Shown here in pieces: positions 1 through 7,479 of a stretch of DNA of 16,823 nt (positions are counted from its first letter, which is position 1; the number at the start of each line of letters is the position of its first letter). Location: assembly GCA_964579725.1 (NCBI GenBank), contig CAZOHG010000070.1, positions 1-16,823 on the forward strand, in the 5' to 3' direction. The position numbers were made by a program, and so were the translations under genes. Source of the DNA: CAZOHG01 sp964579725 (GTDB taxonomy: Bacteria; Zhuqueibacterota; JdFR-76; BMS3Abin05). The notes under the pieces were generated by a model. That model did not search any database, was not told the origin of the DNA, and was given only the letters and a program-made list of their open reading frames with translations.

Positions 1-1690
1 AGTATTTTTTCGCTTTTTCAGCGCGCTGCAATTTGTTTTGACGAACCGTGTACGACCATTCCTTCCGCAAATAGCTCTGAATGCCAGCCGAGGTCCGGAA
101 GACTGAAGAAACGGGAAAATCAAACACCAGAGACAAAAAGTGGTTTTTTCGCGACAGCAGCGGTTGTTCCGAAAAGGATGCCCAGGAAAGCCGGCCGTTT
201 TCTTCCAATTCGTAGCGCGAAAAAAGCAACAAATCCGATTGAGAAAAAAGTTGCCAGCGAAGAGAATCGGTCAGTGCCATTTTTCGAAAGACAAAACTGC
301 GAATGCGTTCCGTTGGAATTTCAAAATCATAGTCCGTGTAGTTTGCCAACACCTCTGCACGCTGGTGGAACCGAAAAAAATCCGGCCGACGGAGGAACAG
401 ATCCGTGTAAAAATTAAAAATACGATTCCAGTTATTTTCACCGCTTTTGGCCGCGTAGATGTAAACAAGGTGGTGTAGTCGTGCGCTAACGCCGACTCGA
501 AACTGAAACGAAGGATCGAAAAAATGGAGCCATTCTGCCAGATGAGTGCTCCGTAGTTCGTCGCGATCGTCAAAATTGTTGGTGTCGGGCGTGTCGTACT
601 GCAGTCGACTGATCGAGTTTAAAAGACTTAAACTGTCGCGTGCACCAAGTTGTACCGCCAAAATATTTTTGATCGTCAGCAAATGGCTTTTACTGTTCGG
701 TGTACCTAAGAGTCCGCTGTAAGGATTTGACTGGACGGACTTTGAAAAGGCGTAGGTCTCGGTGTGGTATTCGTAATGAAAAGCCAGGGACGAAAAAACG
801 CGATGGCGATGAAATTCAAGGGTTGTTTCATTTAAAGTATTCAATTCTTCTCGATCCCGCTCCCCGGTGGAGTTGACCAATGACTGGTGAATAATGGTGC
901 GCCGGTTGGAAAAAGACGAAAATTGCCGCAGAGTTAGATTTCGGAGCAGGGGGTACACCAACCAATTGGACACCCGTCGACCTTTCTCCCGGCGGGATTC
1001 CAAATCGCTTCGGGTGGAAAGGTAGTAATCGCGCCGCAAATTATTGACCTGAAAAAGGAGGGAATCAACGGTTCCGGGGTAAAATTCCTTGGTCATGCGG
1101 TAATTTAAGCGGAAATCGTAATCGCGACGCCGTCCCAACTCGTCTCCCTGCCAGCTCACATTTCCTCTGTTTAAATAGCCTTGCCACGAGGTCGGACGAA
1201 AAAGAAAATCCGTGCGGTGGTAAAGGCCGTTGTCGCGATGTCCCTGACGGCTGTCCCATTTGTGGCCCAAAGCGGAACGAAAACGAATTTTGTTCCCTAA
1301 AAGCCGGTTGACCCCCCAGGAAACCCAGTGTGTGACGGCGCTGTTTTCGTACCCGGTCTGCCGGTCGATGTAGGAATTGGTGTGCGCCGCGAAATCCTGG
1401 TTCCACCTGCCGAAAAACGGACGGGTGTAAGAAAGTCCGAATTGCTCCTGGTCCCGCCATTTGTTTAGGCCGGCCGCAGGACGCAATAGATTGCTGAGCC
1501 CGCGGTTTTTGAGCAAAAGTTTTTGCCGCGGGCCGAGGATTTTCAGGTAATTTACGTCGAAATTCCATGAATAGGTGTTGTAGTTTTGTTGAAATCCAAA
1601 GGTCACAGTGGGCACCTGCGCCCGAAGAAACGGGGGAGAGAAGCAGGCAAAAAGGACAAAAAGAAACAGGCTTTGCCTTTGCCGGAACAC
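1..1690 (-). CDS. Unrecognised outer-membrane beta-barrel-like protein, partial (C-terminus beyond left edge)
   Basis: An uninterrupted reading frame of 563 codons runs from a GTG at 1690 off the left edge. It starts MFRQRQSLFLFVLFACFSPP and has a signal peptide with likely cleavage after residue 24 (FLRA/QVPTV). The mature part is rich in alternating aromatic and polar residues (for example TRPFFGRWNQDF, FRFHQRAEVLANYTDYDF), with many Tyr, Phe, Arg and Asn and no hydrophobic helices, as in outer-membrane barrels. I do not recognise a named family. The GTG lies 4 bp after the stop of the DUF502 gene. An AGGGA within the end of that gene, 12 nt upstream, is the only candidate ribosome site. 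It is therefore probably the last gene of the ftsB-DUF502 transcript. Function unknown; barrel assignment is inference from composition and signal peptide. Confidence 0.8.
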   Translation of the reverse strand, partial: MFRQRQSLFLFVLFACFSPPFLRAQVPTVTFGFQQNYNTYSWNFDVNYLKILGPRQKLLLKNRGLSNLLRPAAGLNKWRDQEQFGLSYTRPFFGRWNQDFAAHTNSYIDRQTGYENSAVTHWVSWGVNRLLGNKIRFRSALGHKWDSRQGHRDNGLYHRTDFLFRPTSWQGYLNRGNVSWQGDELGRRRDYDFRLNYRMTKEFYPGTVDSLLFQVNNLRRDYYLSTRSDLESRREKGRRVSNWLVYPLLRNLTLRQFSSFSNRRTIIHQSLVNSTGERDREELNTLNETTLEFHRHRVFSSLAFHYEYHTETYAFSKSVQSNPYSGLLGTPNSKSHLLTIKNILAVQLGARDSLSLLNSISRLQYDTPDTNNFDDRDELRSTHLAEWLHFFDPSFQFRVGVSARLHHLVYIYAAKSGENNWNRIFNFYTDLFLRRPDFFRFHQRAEVLANYTDYDFEIPTERIRSFVFRKMALTDSLRWQLFSQSDLLLFSRYELEENGRLSWASFSEQPLLSRKNHFLSLVFDFPVSSVFRTSAGIQSYLRKEWSYTVRQNKLQRAEKAKKY

Positions 1691-1694
1691 GGAA

Positions 1695-2405
1695 TTATTT
1701 TTTCCCTTGCTTTTTCTTCTTTTTGCCAAAAAAGGAGAAGGAAGAAGTGTCATTTTCCTTTTCGGATTGGGACAATTTGGCCTCATCCGGGTTGACAGCT
1801 CCGCCGGAAATCACCAATTTGAGTGCCTCTTCAATGGGCATGTCCAGTTCCTTGACGTCTTTTTTGGGGACAAAGAGGAGAAATCCCGACGTGGGATTGG
1901 GGGTTGTGGGAAGGAACACGCTGATTAAATCCTCTTCAATTCGATTTTGCACCTCCCCGCGCGTGTCCTGCGTCATAAAAGCAATGGAGTAAAGCCCCTT
2001 TCGCGGGTATTCCAATAAAACTGCTTTCCGAAACACTTCGCCTTTGTCCGAGAACAGGGCTTCCATGATTTGTTTGAGCGTGAGGTAAATGGTGTTAAAA
2101 AAGGGGATTTTTCCCACGATCCAGTTGCCCAGGGCGATCAGTTTGCGTCCCACGTAAAGGCGGGTGAGAATGCCGACTAAAATAATCAGCAAGAACATGA
2201 CGAAAATGCCCAACCCGGGAATTCTGTAGTAGTAGTTTTCAATCCCCAACAATCGGACAAACAGAAATTCCAGAAGCCCTGCCATCCAATTGTCAAAAAT
2301 GACGAAGATCTTCCAAAAAATGTAGATGGAAAGGGCAATGGGGGTAACGACAACCAATCCCGTAATAAAATGGCGTTGCAGGCGTTTGCTGATTTTTTGC
2401 GTCAT
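1695..2405 (-). CDS. DUF502 family inner-membrane protein
   Basis: This 236-residue protein matches the DUF502 family (PF04367), widespread membrane proteins with no settled biochemical role. Visible family motifs are RHFITGLVVVTPIALSIYIF in the first membrane helix (about residues 12-35), RIPGLGIFVMFLLIILVG in the second (about 61-80), PFFNTIYLTLKQ at 101-112, and FLPTTPNPTSGFLLFVPKKD at 164-183 followed by ISGGAV. The C-terminus is a charged, Lys-rich tail (GKKKKKQGKK). The start ATG overlaps the ftsB stop as ATGA and has no Shine-Dalgarno of its own, so translation is probably coupled to ftsB. Length is typical of the family. Confidence 0.93.
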   Translation of the reverse strand: MTQKISKRLQRHFITGLVVVTPIALSIYIFWKIFVIFDNWMAGLLEFLFVRLLGIENYYYRIPGLGIFVMFLLIILVGILTRLYVGRKLIALGNWIVGKIPFFNTIYLTLKQIMEALFSDKGEVFRKAVLLEYPRKGLYSIAFMTQDTRGEVQNRIEEDLISVFLPTTPNPTSGFLLFVPKKDVKELDMPIEEALKLVISGGAVNPDEAKLSQSEKENDTSSFSFFGKKKKKQGKK

Positions 2406-2749
2406 GGGCGATTCGACGGTTTTTTCTGAGATTTTTCTTTTTTGGGAACCATGAGGTAAATGGTTTCCCCTTTGCGTGCCAATTTGTAGCGTTCGCGCGC
2501 GATCTTTTCCTGGTACGCTGCGTCTTCAGCCAACCGATCGATTTTCTTTTTCAGGTCTTTTTGTTGCTTTTTGAGGGTTTCGATTTTTTGGGATGCAGCG
2601 CGTTGTTGATTGGCCAGGCGCAATTGTGTAATCAAACCGTATTTTCCGATAATAAAGTAGTACACAATAACAATGGCCAAAATGGAAAGAGCAGCCATTT
2701 TCATAAACTGACCGGCAATCTTGTTTTTTCGAATCGTTCTTTTTTGCAC
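2402..2749 (-). CDS. ftsB: FtsB/DivIC-type septum formation initiator
   Basis: A 115-residue bitopic membrane protein: basic cytoplasmic N-terminus (residues 1-16), one membrane helix (about 17-35), then a periplasmic coiled coil (about 42-78, QKIETLKKQQKDLKKKIDRL). The family-typical segment YQEKIARERYKLARKGETIY follows at 79-98. FtsB/DivIC proteins join FtsL and FtsQ in the divisome and help activate septal peptidoglycan synthesis. The start is a GTG with only a weak upstream GGGG. The gene lies 64 bp after enolase, a pairing common in several bacterial groups, and its stop overlaps the DUF502 start by 4 bp. FtsB versus FtsL/DivIC naming is uncertain from sequence alone; membership of the PF04977 superfamily is secure. 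Confidence 0.88.
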   Translation of the reverse strand: MQKRTIRKNKIAGQFMKMAALSILAIVIVYYFIIGKYGLITQLRLANQQRAASQKIETLKKQQKDLKKKIDRLAEDAAYQEKIARERYKLARKGETIYLMVPKKEKSQKKPSNRP

Positions 2750-2765
2750 GAAAGAGGTCCCCGCT

Positions 2766-2802
2766 AAAAATGGGGGATAGCCCGACCCGGGTCAGGCTAT
2801 CC
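2766..2802 (-). terminator. Hairpin after eno, likely weak terminator or attenuator
   Basis: An 8-bp perfect stem GGATAGCC/GGCTATCC (2775-2802) encloses a further GACCCGGGTC palindrome. On the minus strand a short T5 run (2770-2766) follows after four intervening bases. It sits between the eno stop and the ftsB start. The short, displaced T-run suggests partial termination, with some read-through into ftsB. Confidence 0.6.
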
Positions 2803-2813
2803 TGTTGGATTTT

Positions 2814-4106
2814 TTACCGATGTTGTTTAATAATCGAGATGCCCGGAAAAACGGCCGCTTCGTCCAATTCTTCTTCGATTCGAAGCAGTTGGTTGTATTT
2901 GGCAATGCGCTCGCTTCGGCACAAAGAACCGGATTTTAACATGCCCACATTGGTGGCCACGGCCAAATCCGCGATGGTGGTGTCTTCGGTTTCGCCCGAG
3001 CGGTGCGAAATCACAGCCGTCCAGCCGTTGTTTTTGGTCAGTTCAATGGCTTCCAACGTTTCGGTTAGCGTTCCGATTTGGTTCAATTTAATGAGAACCG
3101 AATTGGTCACACCGAGATCGATGCCTTTTTGAATCCGTTTTGTATTTGTGACGTACACGTCGTCACCGACCAACTGGATTTTATTGCCCAGCTTTTCGGT
3201 CATAATTTTCCAGCCGTCCCAATCGTCTTCAGCCATGCCGTCTTCAATGGACACAATAGCCGGGTATTTTTCGACCAGTTTGGCGTAATAGTCCACCAAT
3301 TCGGCAGGCGTAAGTTCTTTGTTTTCCGATTTCAAAATGTATTTGTTTTTCTCGGCGTCGTAAAACTCGCTGGAAGCCGGATCGAGGGCAATGTAGACGT
3401 CTTTTCCGGCCGTGTACCCGGCTTTTTCAATGGCTTCCAAAATCAGTTGAATGGCTTCTTCATTGGATTTTAAATTCGGCGCAAAACCACCCTCGTCGCC
3501 AACCGCCGTGTTGTAGCCGTTGGCTTTCAGAACCGATTTCAGCGTGTGGAATACTTCGGACGCGTAACGGTAAGCCTCTGCAAATGAAGGAGCCCCTGCC
3601 GGAAAAATCATGAATTCCTGCAAATCGACGTTGTTGTCGGCGTGAACCCCGCCGTTGAGCACATTCATCATCGGAACAGGGAGCGTTCGGGCAGAGACTC
3701 CGCCAATGTATTGGTAGAGAGGAAGTTCAAACGCCTCGGCAGCCGCTTTGCACACCGCCAGAGAAACCCCCAAAATGGCGTTGGCACCCAAATTGGATTT
3801 GTTGGGCGTTCCGTCCAGATCAATTAAAACCTTGTCAATGTACGCTTGATCGGCAGAGTCGAGCCCCACGATTTCATCGGCAATGGTTTCATTCACATTT
3901 TCGACCGCCTTTAGTACGCCCTTGCCTCCGAAACGATTGGGGTCCCCGTCGCGGAGTTCGACCGCCTCGTGCTCGCCCGTGGAAGCGCCCGACGGAATAG
4001 CCGCCCGTCCCAACACACCGGCTTCCAAAAGCACGTCTACCTCAATGGTCGGATTTCCGCGAGAATCCAAAATTTCGCGCGCCGCAACATCTACAATTGT
4101 GGTCAT
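2814..4106 (-). CDS. eno: Enolase (phosphopyruvate hydratase)
   Basis: A full-length 430-residue enolase, converting 2-phosphoglycerate to phosphoenolpyruvate in glycolysis. The mobile active-site loop SGASTGEHEAVELRDGD is at 39-55. The catalytic Glu is E205 in GDEGGFAPN and the catalytic Lys is K340 in LIKLNQIGTLTET. His155 lies in NGGVHADNN and His368 in ISHRSGETEDT. Mg2+ ligands are expected at D242 (ALDP), E288 (SIEDG) and D315 (VGDD). The start ATG is preceded by a strong AGGAGG 7-8 nt upstream. The gene has its own 250-bp upstream region after a terminator, so it starts a transcript that probably continues into ftsB. Nothing unusual in length or active site. Confidence 0.99.
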   Translation of the reverse strand: MTTIVDVAAREILDSRGNPTIEVDVLLEAGVLGRAAIPSGASTGEHEAVELRDGDPNRFGGKGVLKAVENVNETIADEIVGLDSADQAYIDKVLIDLDGTPNKSNLGANAILGVSLAVCKAAAEAFELPLYQYIGGVSARTLPVPMMNVLNGGVHADNNVDLQEFMIFPAGAPSFAEAYRYASEVFHTLKSVLKANGYNTAVGDEGGFAPNLKSNEEAIQLILEAIEKAGYTAGKDVYIALDPASSEFYDAEKNKYILKSENKELTPAELVDYYAKLVEKYPAIVSIEDGMAEDDWDGWKIMTEKLGNKIQLVGDDVYVTNTKRIQKGIDLGVTNSVLIKLNQIGTLTETLEAIELTKNNGWTAVISHRSGETEDTTIADLAVATNVGMLKSGSLCRSERIAKYNQLLRIEEELDEAAVFPGISIIKQHR

Positions 4107-4149
4107 GTCAACCCTCCTTTTTCACATTGATTCAGTACAAAACCGAGCC

Positions 4150-4174
4150 ACGCTTTTTCAAAGGGAAAAAGCGT
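4150..4174 (-). promoter_or_regulatory. Hairpin in the eno 5' leader region
   Basis: A perfect 10-bp inverted repeat, ACGCTTTTTC and GAAAAAGCGT with a 5-nt loop, lies 44 nt upstream of the eno start codon. Neither strand has a T-run after the stem, so it is not a classic terminator. It may be a leader structure affecting mRNA stability or a protein-binding palindrome; the sequence alone cannot decide. Confidence 0.45.
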
Positions 4175-4263
4175 CGGAACCGATTCGATTCATTATTTAA
4201 AATTCTTGAATTTTTAATCATTTAGGGTGAAACAACAATCCCGTCCAAATTAATTAAAGATAA

Positions 4264-4300
4264 TAAAAAAAAGGTGAATTTCAAATAAGAAATTCACCTT
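4264..4300 (-). terminator. Strong intrinsic terminator of the kinase-DUF92 fusion gene
   Basis: A perfect 12-bp stem, AAGGTGAATTTC/GAAATTCACCTT (4271-4282 with 4289-4300) and a 6-nt loop, is followed on the minus strand by a T6-T8 run. It lies about 60 bp past the stop at 4358 and separates that gene from the eno promoter region. Confidence 0.9.
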
Positions 4301-4357
4301 TTCGAAATTAAGCCCTTTTTGTTGAGAGAATTTTCTGACTTTCTTCAAAACCCGGAT

Positions 4358-5848
4358 TTAGCACCACCAAATGATCAAAAGTGCCGCAAAGAGAAAACCG
4401 CTCAGGGCGCAAAAGGAATTAACCACATCGTTGTTTATCCATCTTTGACCGCTTTCGAAAAGAGTTGGCGTGTTGTTGCAGTGCACCCGCCGCTCGGTAA
4501 TTTTCTGGCAAACGGTACAGCGGAATTGGGCCTGCAAAGTCGCGCCGAATAAGCTGTCCACCAAACTCGCCGCAAAACCGGAAAGCGTGACAATCCAAAC
4601 GGCGCGCCACGGGGAGGAAAAGAGATGTGGTGCAATGGCAACACCCACGGCTGCAATGAAAAATGCTCCCAAAAAAGCACCCGACAATCCTACAATGGAA
4701 ATCCCCCCTGAGGTACCGGGCAGCACTTTCCGAAAAGAGGTAATGAGGCGGGGCGCTCTTCTGGACAGGACTCCGATTTCAGTTGCCCAGGTGTCGGCGG
4801 TAACCGCGGCCAGCGAGCCGAGATAAATGGCGTACCAGATTGGTTTGGGCCAGATGTACCAGAAGATCACCGAAAAGCCGGCCATTCCGCCGTTGGCGAA
4901 GACCTGGGCCCAATCCCTTCGTGAGGATTTTTCAAAAAAAAGATTGGACTCCGCCTTTTTAGCCTTCCACAATTTGGAAAGAACGCTGGACGAAATGAAA
5001 AAGAGGAGAATTGGAACGGCCCAAATCCAGCCGCCGACACCGAAGATCAGAGTCCCGAGGAGAAAAAGAGCCACTGTGCCGCTGGCATCTAAAAATTGTG
5101 CCGCAAAGGAGGCCAGACCGACGAGAAGAGCCAAAAATAATCCTACTGAAAATTGGCCAAAAGATTCCGGGTGGGCAATGGCTACGTGGAGTACAAACGT
5201 GGCCGCCAGCGGGGCGGTTATGTTGTCCAGACCTGCCCACGAGAGGGTTTCGGTTACGGTGGCCACAAATGCCGTCAAAAAGGCCACCCAGACCCGGGTA
5301 CCCAGTGTAAGCGGCTGTTGGTGGAGCAAACTCAAGCCCACCAGGGCAATGAAAAAAGAAAGTGCAAAAAAGGTCAAGGAGCCCTCAACCGATTTGGCGT
5401 CCTGAGTGACGTGGAAAACGTGGGGGTGGCGCACATTTTGTCCAACGATTGCAGCAAAAGCATCGGACAACGCCAAAATAAGGGTTCCCATTTGAAGAAT
5501 CTGGGGGTATTTATCCCAAAAAAGAACCGCCATTACAATGATCGAAATGGGGTAAAATACCGTGCCGTAGGTGGTGCGTTCGGTATCGTGCATTCCTTTA
5601 AAGGTCTCTGCTTTGAGCGAAAGGGCATTAATCACCGTGAAAATGCCCGCCAAAACAAGCAGGGGAATATTGGTTCTGAAAATGTACGGGGTGAAAAATA
5701 CAACAATTCCGGTGGCAATGTGGACAAATTTTCGGGTTACCTCGGGAGACCATCCCAGAGCCGAGCGGGTTTTTTCAGCAATGCCCACGAATAGAAAAAG
5801 AATCCCAAAAAGCCCCGCCAGGTAAAGCCATTCTGTTGCCGTTGGCAT
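4358..5848 (-). CDS. Fusion of a polyprenol/phytol kinase-like domain and a DUF92 (VTE6-like) domain
   Basis: A 496-residue polytopic membrane protein with two domains. The N-terminal half (about 1-225) resembles CTP-dependent dolichol/phytol kinases (VTE5, SEC59): TRKFVHIATG (38-47), TYGTVFYPIS (93-102), LALSDAFAAIVGQ (125-137), KSVEGS (152-157) and TETLSWAGLDNITAPL (199-214). The C-terminal half (about 250-496) is DUF92 (PF01940, the plant phytyl-phosphate kinase VTE6 family): LGSLAAVTADTWATEIG (343-359), LPGTSGGISIVG (376-387), VDSLFGATLQ (430-439), a Cys/His cluster CTVCQKITERRVHC (444-457) and WINNDVVN (470-477). Together these suggest two successive phosphorylations of an isoprenoid alcohol to the diphosphate, substrate unknown. 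ATG at 5848 follows GGGAGG; an in-frame TTG six codons upstream overlaps that site and is rejected. The gene is a single unit between two terminators. Confidence 0.88.
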   Translation of the reverse strand: MPTATEWLYLAGLFGILFLFVGIAEKTRSALGWSPEVTRKFVHIATGIVVFFTPYIFRTNIPLLVLAGIFTVINALSLKAETFKGMHDTERTTYGTVFYPISIIVMAVLFWDKYPQILQMGTLILALSDAFAAIVGQNVRHPHVFHVTQDAKSVEGSLTFFALSFFIALVGLSLLHQQPLTLGTRVWVAFLTAFVATVTETLSWAGLDNITAPLAATFVLHVAIAHPESFGQFSVGLFLALLVGLASFAAQFLDASGTVALFLLGTLIFGVGGWIWAVPILLFFISSSVLSKLWKAKKAESNLFFEKSSRRDWAQVFANGGMAGFSVIFWYIWPKPIWYAIYLGSLAAVTADTWATEIGVLSRRAPRLITSFRKVLPGTSGGISIVGLSGAFLGAFFIAAVGVAIAPHLFSSPWRAVWIVTLSGFAASLVDSLFGATLQAQFRCTVCQKITERRVHCNNTPTLFESGQRWINNDVVNSFCALSGFLFAALLIIWWC

Positions 5849-5962
5849 TTTATTTCCTCCCAACAAAAAATTTTAAGCCGCTTTTTTAGGGTAAAATGTA
5901 CGAAATTTTTGGGGAAAGTCCAACAAAAAACGAAAAGTTTGGGTGAAGGTGAGGGGCAGGAG

Positions 5963-6007
5963 AAAAAAAAGAAAACCTTGCGAAGACCAAAAGCCTTCGC
6001 AAGGTTT
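5963..6007 (-). terminator. Strong intrinsic terminator of the porin gene
   Basis: A perfect 13-bp stem, AAACCTTGCGAAG (5973-5985) with CTTCGCAAGGTTT (5995-6007), has a 9-nt loop. On the minus strand it is followed by TC and then a run of eight T. It begins 13 bp after the stop of the porin gene. Confidence 0.92.
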
Positions 6008-6019
6008 CGAACAGCGTGA

Positions 6020-7351
6020 CTAAAATTCTTTTGCGAAGTAGAAGTAGCCGCCAAAGGCGTTATCGGCATTGTTGCCCAATCCCATATCCTTTTTCCAATA
6101 ATCGCCGGGCATCCACACGCCGGCGGTAAAGCCAAAGGTAATGGTGTTTTTGTAATTGTACTGTGCCAGAACGGCCAATTCATTGCCCATGTTGGCGTTC
6201 CCGTTTGAGGCGACCCAATTGCGCGAATAATTGAAAAAGTCAAATCGAAGCCCGAGAGGCCCGAGGCTCACTTTGGCATGCGCATTGAGGGTATTCAGAT
6301 TGGTCATTGTCAAATTTCCCGGGTCAAGGCCGGCGAAACCGTAGCCCGTCGTCATGAGATGGGCTGGCCCAAACCCCGGCCAATCCTTGTAAAATCCGAA
6401 TGTGTAGGGGCCGTTGGTAGCGGACTCGTACAGTTCATTGTCATTTTTAGTGGTGGCGTCGTCACCGCTAAAAACCACGTACGCGCCACCGAAACTGAGG
6501 GGCGAATTTTTCAGGGTGTAATCGGCTTTGGCTTCCATGGCGTACCCTTTGTAATTCGGCGCCGAAGCACTTTCATTTTTGCCTCGAAGAAGCGTGTACT
6601 CCCCGGCCACATTGAGTCCCTGAACAGGAGAAGCTTCCAGACGGGCGCCTAACCAAATGGGGTTGGCTTTGTGGGAAGCGTCGATATTCTGGGGACGCAT
6701 GACACCGTAGGCGGAAAGGTTCACCTTGCTGTCCAAGGCGTGGTAAGTGCCGTAGGCAGTCATTAGATTAATATTGCCCGGGTATTGGTCGGAATTGGCG
6801 GGATTGTAAGAGCCGTAAGTGGGCGCGCCTACGTAGGCAATTCCGTGACTTTGGGCAAGCCGAGAGTAAAACAAATCCAGGTCAATTGGCCCGTGATTGT
6901 ACATGAGCTTGGCCTGAATGGCACCGTCTTCACCGCCGTCAAAAAAGACAATCCCGTCTCCGTACAACAGGCGCTCTTTTCCCATTCGAAAAGAAAACGG
7001 CGTGTCGAATAAGTGGGAAACGGTGAGGTAGCCTTGAAGTATTTTGACGGCTGGATCGTTGTTTCCCTGTAAATCGGTACCCCAATAGGGATTAATTCCA
7101 TGTTGACTCCAGGCACCGATCATGGAATAAATGGAAACGCCGCTGCCGAAATCCACCGTGTATTGAATGTCGGCATGAATGTACATGAAGGAATTTCCAT
7201 CGGGCGTTTTTTTGGTAAAGTCGGTATTTTTATGAAAAAAATTGTAAATGTAGAACAATCCATTCCAGCTGACCTTGGGCTCAGCCATCACTCGGCTACC
7301 CACGGCAAAAAGAAAAAGAATAAGCAGAAGGCCCGTAAAAAAACGCTTCAT
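6020..7351 (-). CDS. Outer-membrane porin-like beta-barrel protein (alginate-export-like)
   Basis: A 443-residue protein with a signal peptide (MKRFFTGLLLILFLFAVGSR, cleavage likely after VMA at 23). It has a long series of amphipathic beta strands and ends in YFYFAKEF, a terminal Phe as used for barrel assembly. The segment FRMGKERLLYGDGIVFFDGG resembles the conserved region of the alginate-export/porin group (PF13372-like), which binds and passes sugars or other anions. The start ATG has GGAGG 8 nt upstream. It lies 128 bp downstream of the cyclase-family lipoprotein gene, behind a GC-rich hairpin, and is closed by a strong terminator. It plausibly brings the substrate of that lipoprotein through the outer membrane. 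The barrel call is firm; the substrate and exact family are not. Confidence 0.82.
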   Translation of the reverse strand: MKRFFTGLLLILFLFAVGSRVMAEPKVSWNGLFYIYNFFHKNTDFTKKTPDGNSFMYIHADIQYTVDFGSGVSIYSMIGAWSQHGINPYWGTDLQGNNDPAVKILQGYLTVSHLFDTPFSFRMGKERLLYGDGIVFFDGGEDGAIQAKLMYNHGPIDLDLFYSRLAQSHGIAYVGAPTYGSYNPANSDQYPGNINLMTAYGTYHALDSKVNLSAYGVMRPQNIDASHKANPIWLGARLEASPVQGLNVAGEYTLLRGKNESASAPNYKGYAMEAKADYTLKNSPLSFGGAYVVFSGDDATTKNDNELYESATNGPYTFGFYKDWPGFGPAHLMTTGYGFAGLDPGNLTMTNLNTLNAHAKVSLGPLGLRFDFFNYSRNWVASNGNANMGNELAVLAQYNYKNTITFGFTAGVWMPGDYWKKDMGLGNNADNAFGGYFYFAKEF

Positions 7352-7435
7352 TGCTTGTTCCTCCTAATTAGTTTTCACAATTCACTTCCGTCGTTTCCTA
7401 CTCCTGTACATCAGGTTTTTCAAGAATGTAGCCCT

Positions 7436-7472
7436 AAAAGAGGGCCCGGGCGAGCCATCTCCCCGCCCGGGC
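7436..7472 (-). terminator. GC-rich hairpin after the cyclase-family gene
   Basis: A perfect 9-bp stem GCCCGGGCG/CGCCCGGGC (7444-7452 with 7464-7472), loop of 11 nt, is followed on the minus strand by CCTCTTTTAG. The stem is very stable but the T-run is only four long. It lies 8 bp after the cyclase-family stop, so termination may be incomplete and allow some transcript into the porin gene. Confidence 0.7.
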
Positions 7473-7479
7473 TAAACGA

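Noticed and set aside
1065..1568. Minus-strand 167-codon open frame
   Set aside because: It is out of frame with the 563-codon signal-peptide protein covering the same DNA, and has low-complexity, Arg/Pro-rich composition typical of a shadow frame.
5153..5794. Plus-strand 213-codon open frame inside the kinase-DUF92 gene
   Set aside because: It is antisense to a gene with clear family motifs, has no Shine-Dalgarno and has a Gly/Lys/Arg-rich composition typical of shadows.
5737..6243. Minus-strand frame reading from the porin end into the DUF92-fusion start
   Set aside because: It crosses the strong porin terminator and is out of frame with both genes; its residues are frame-shifted copies of those genes.
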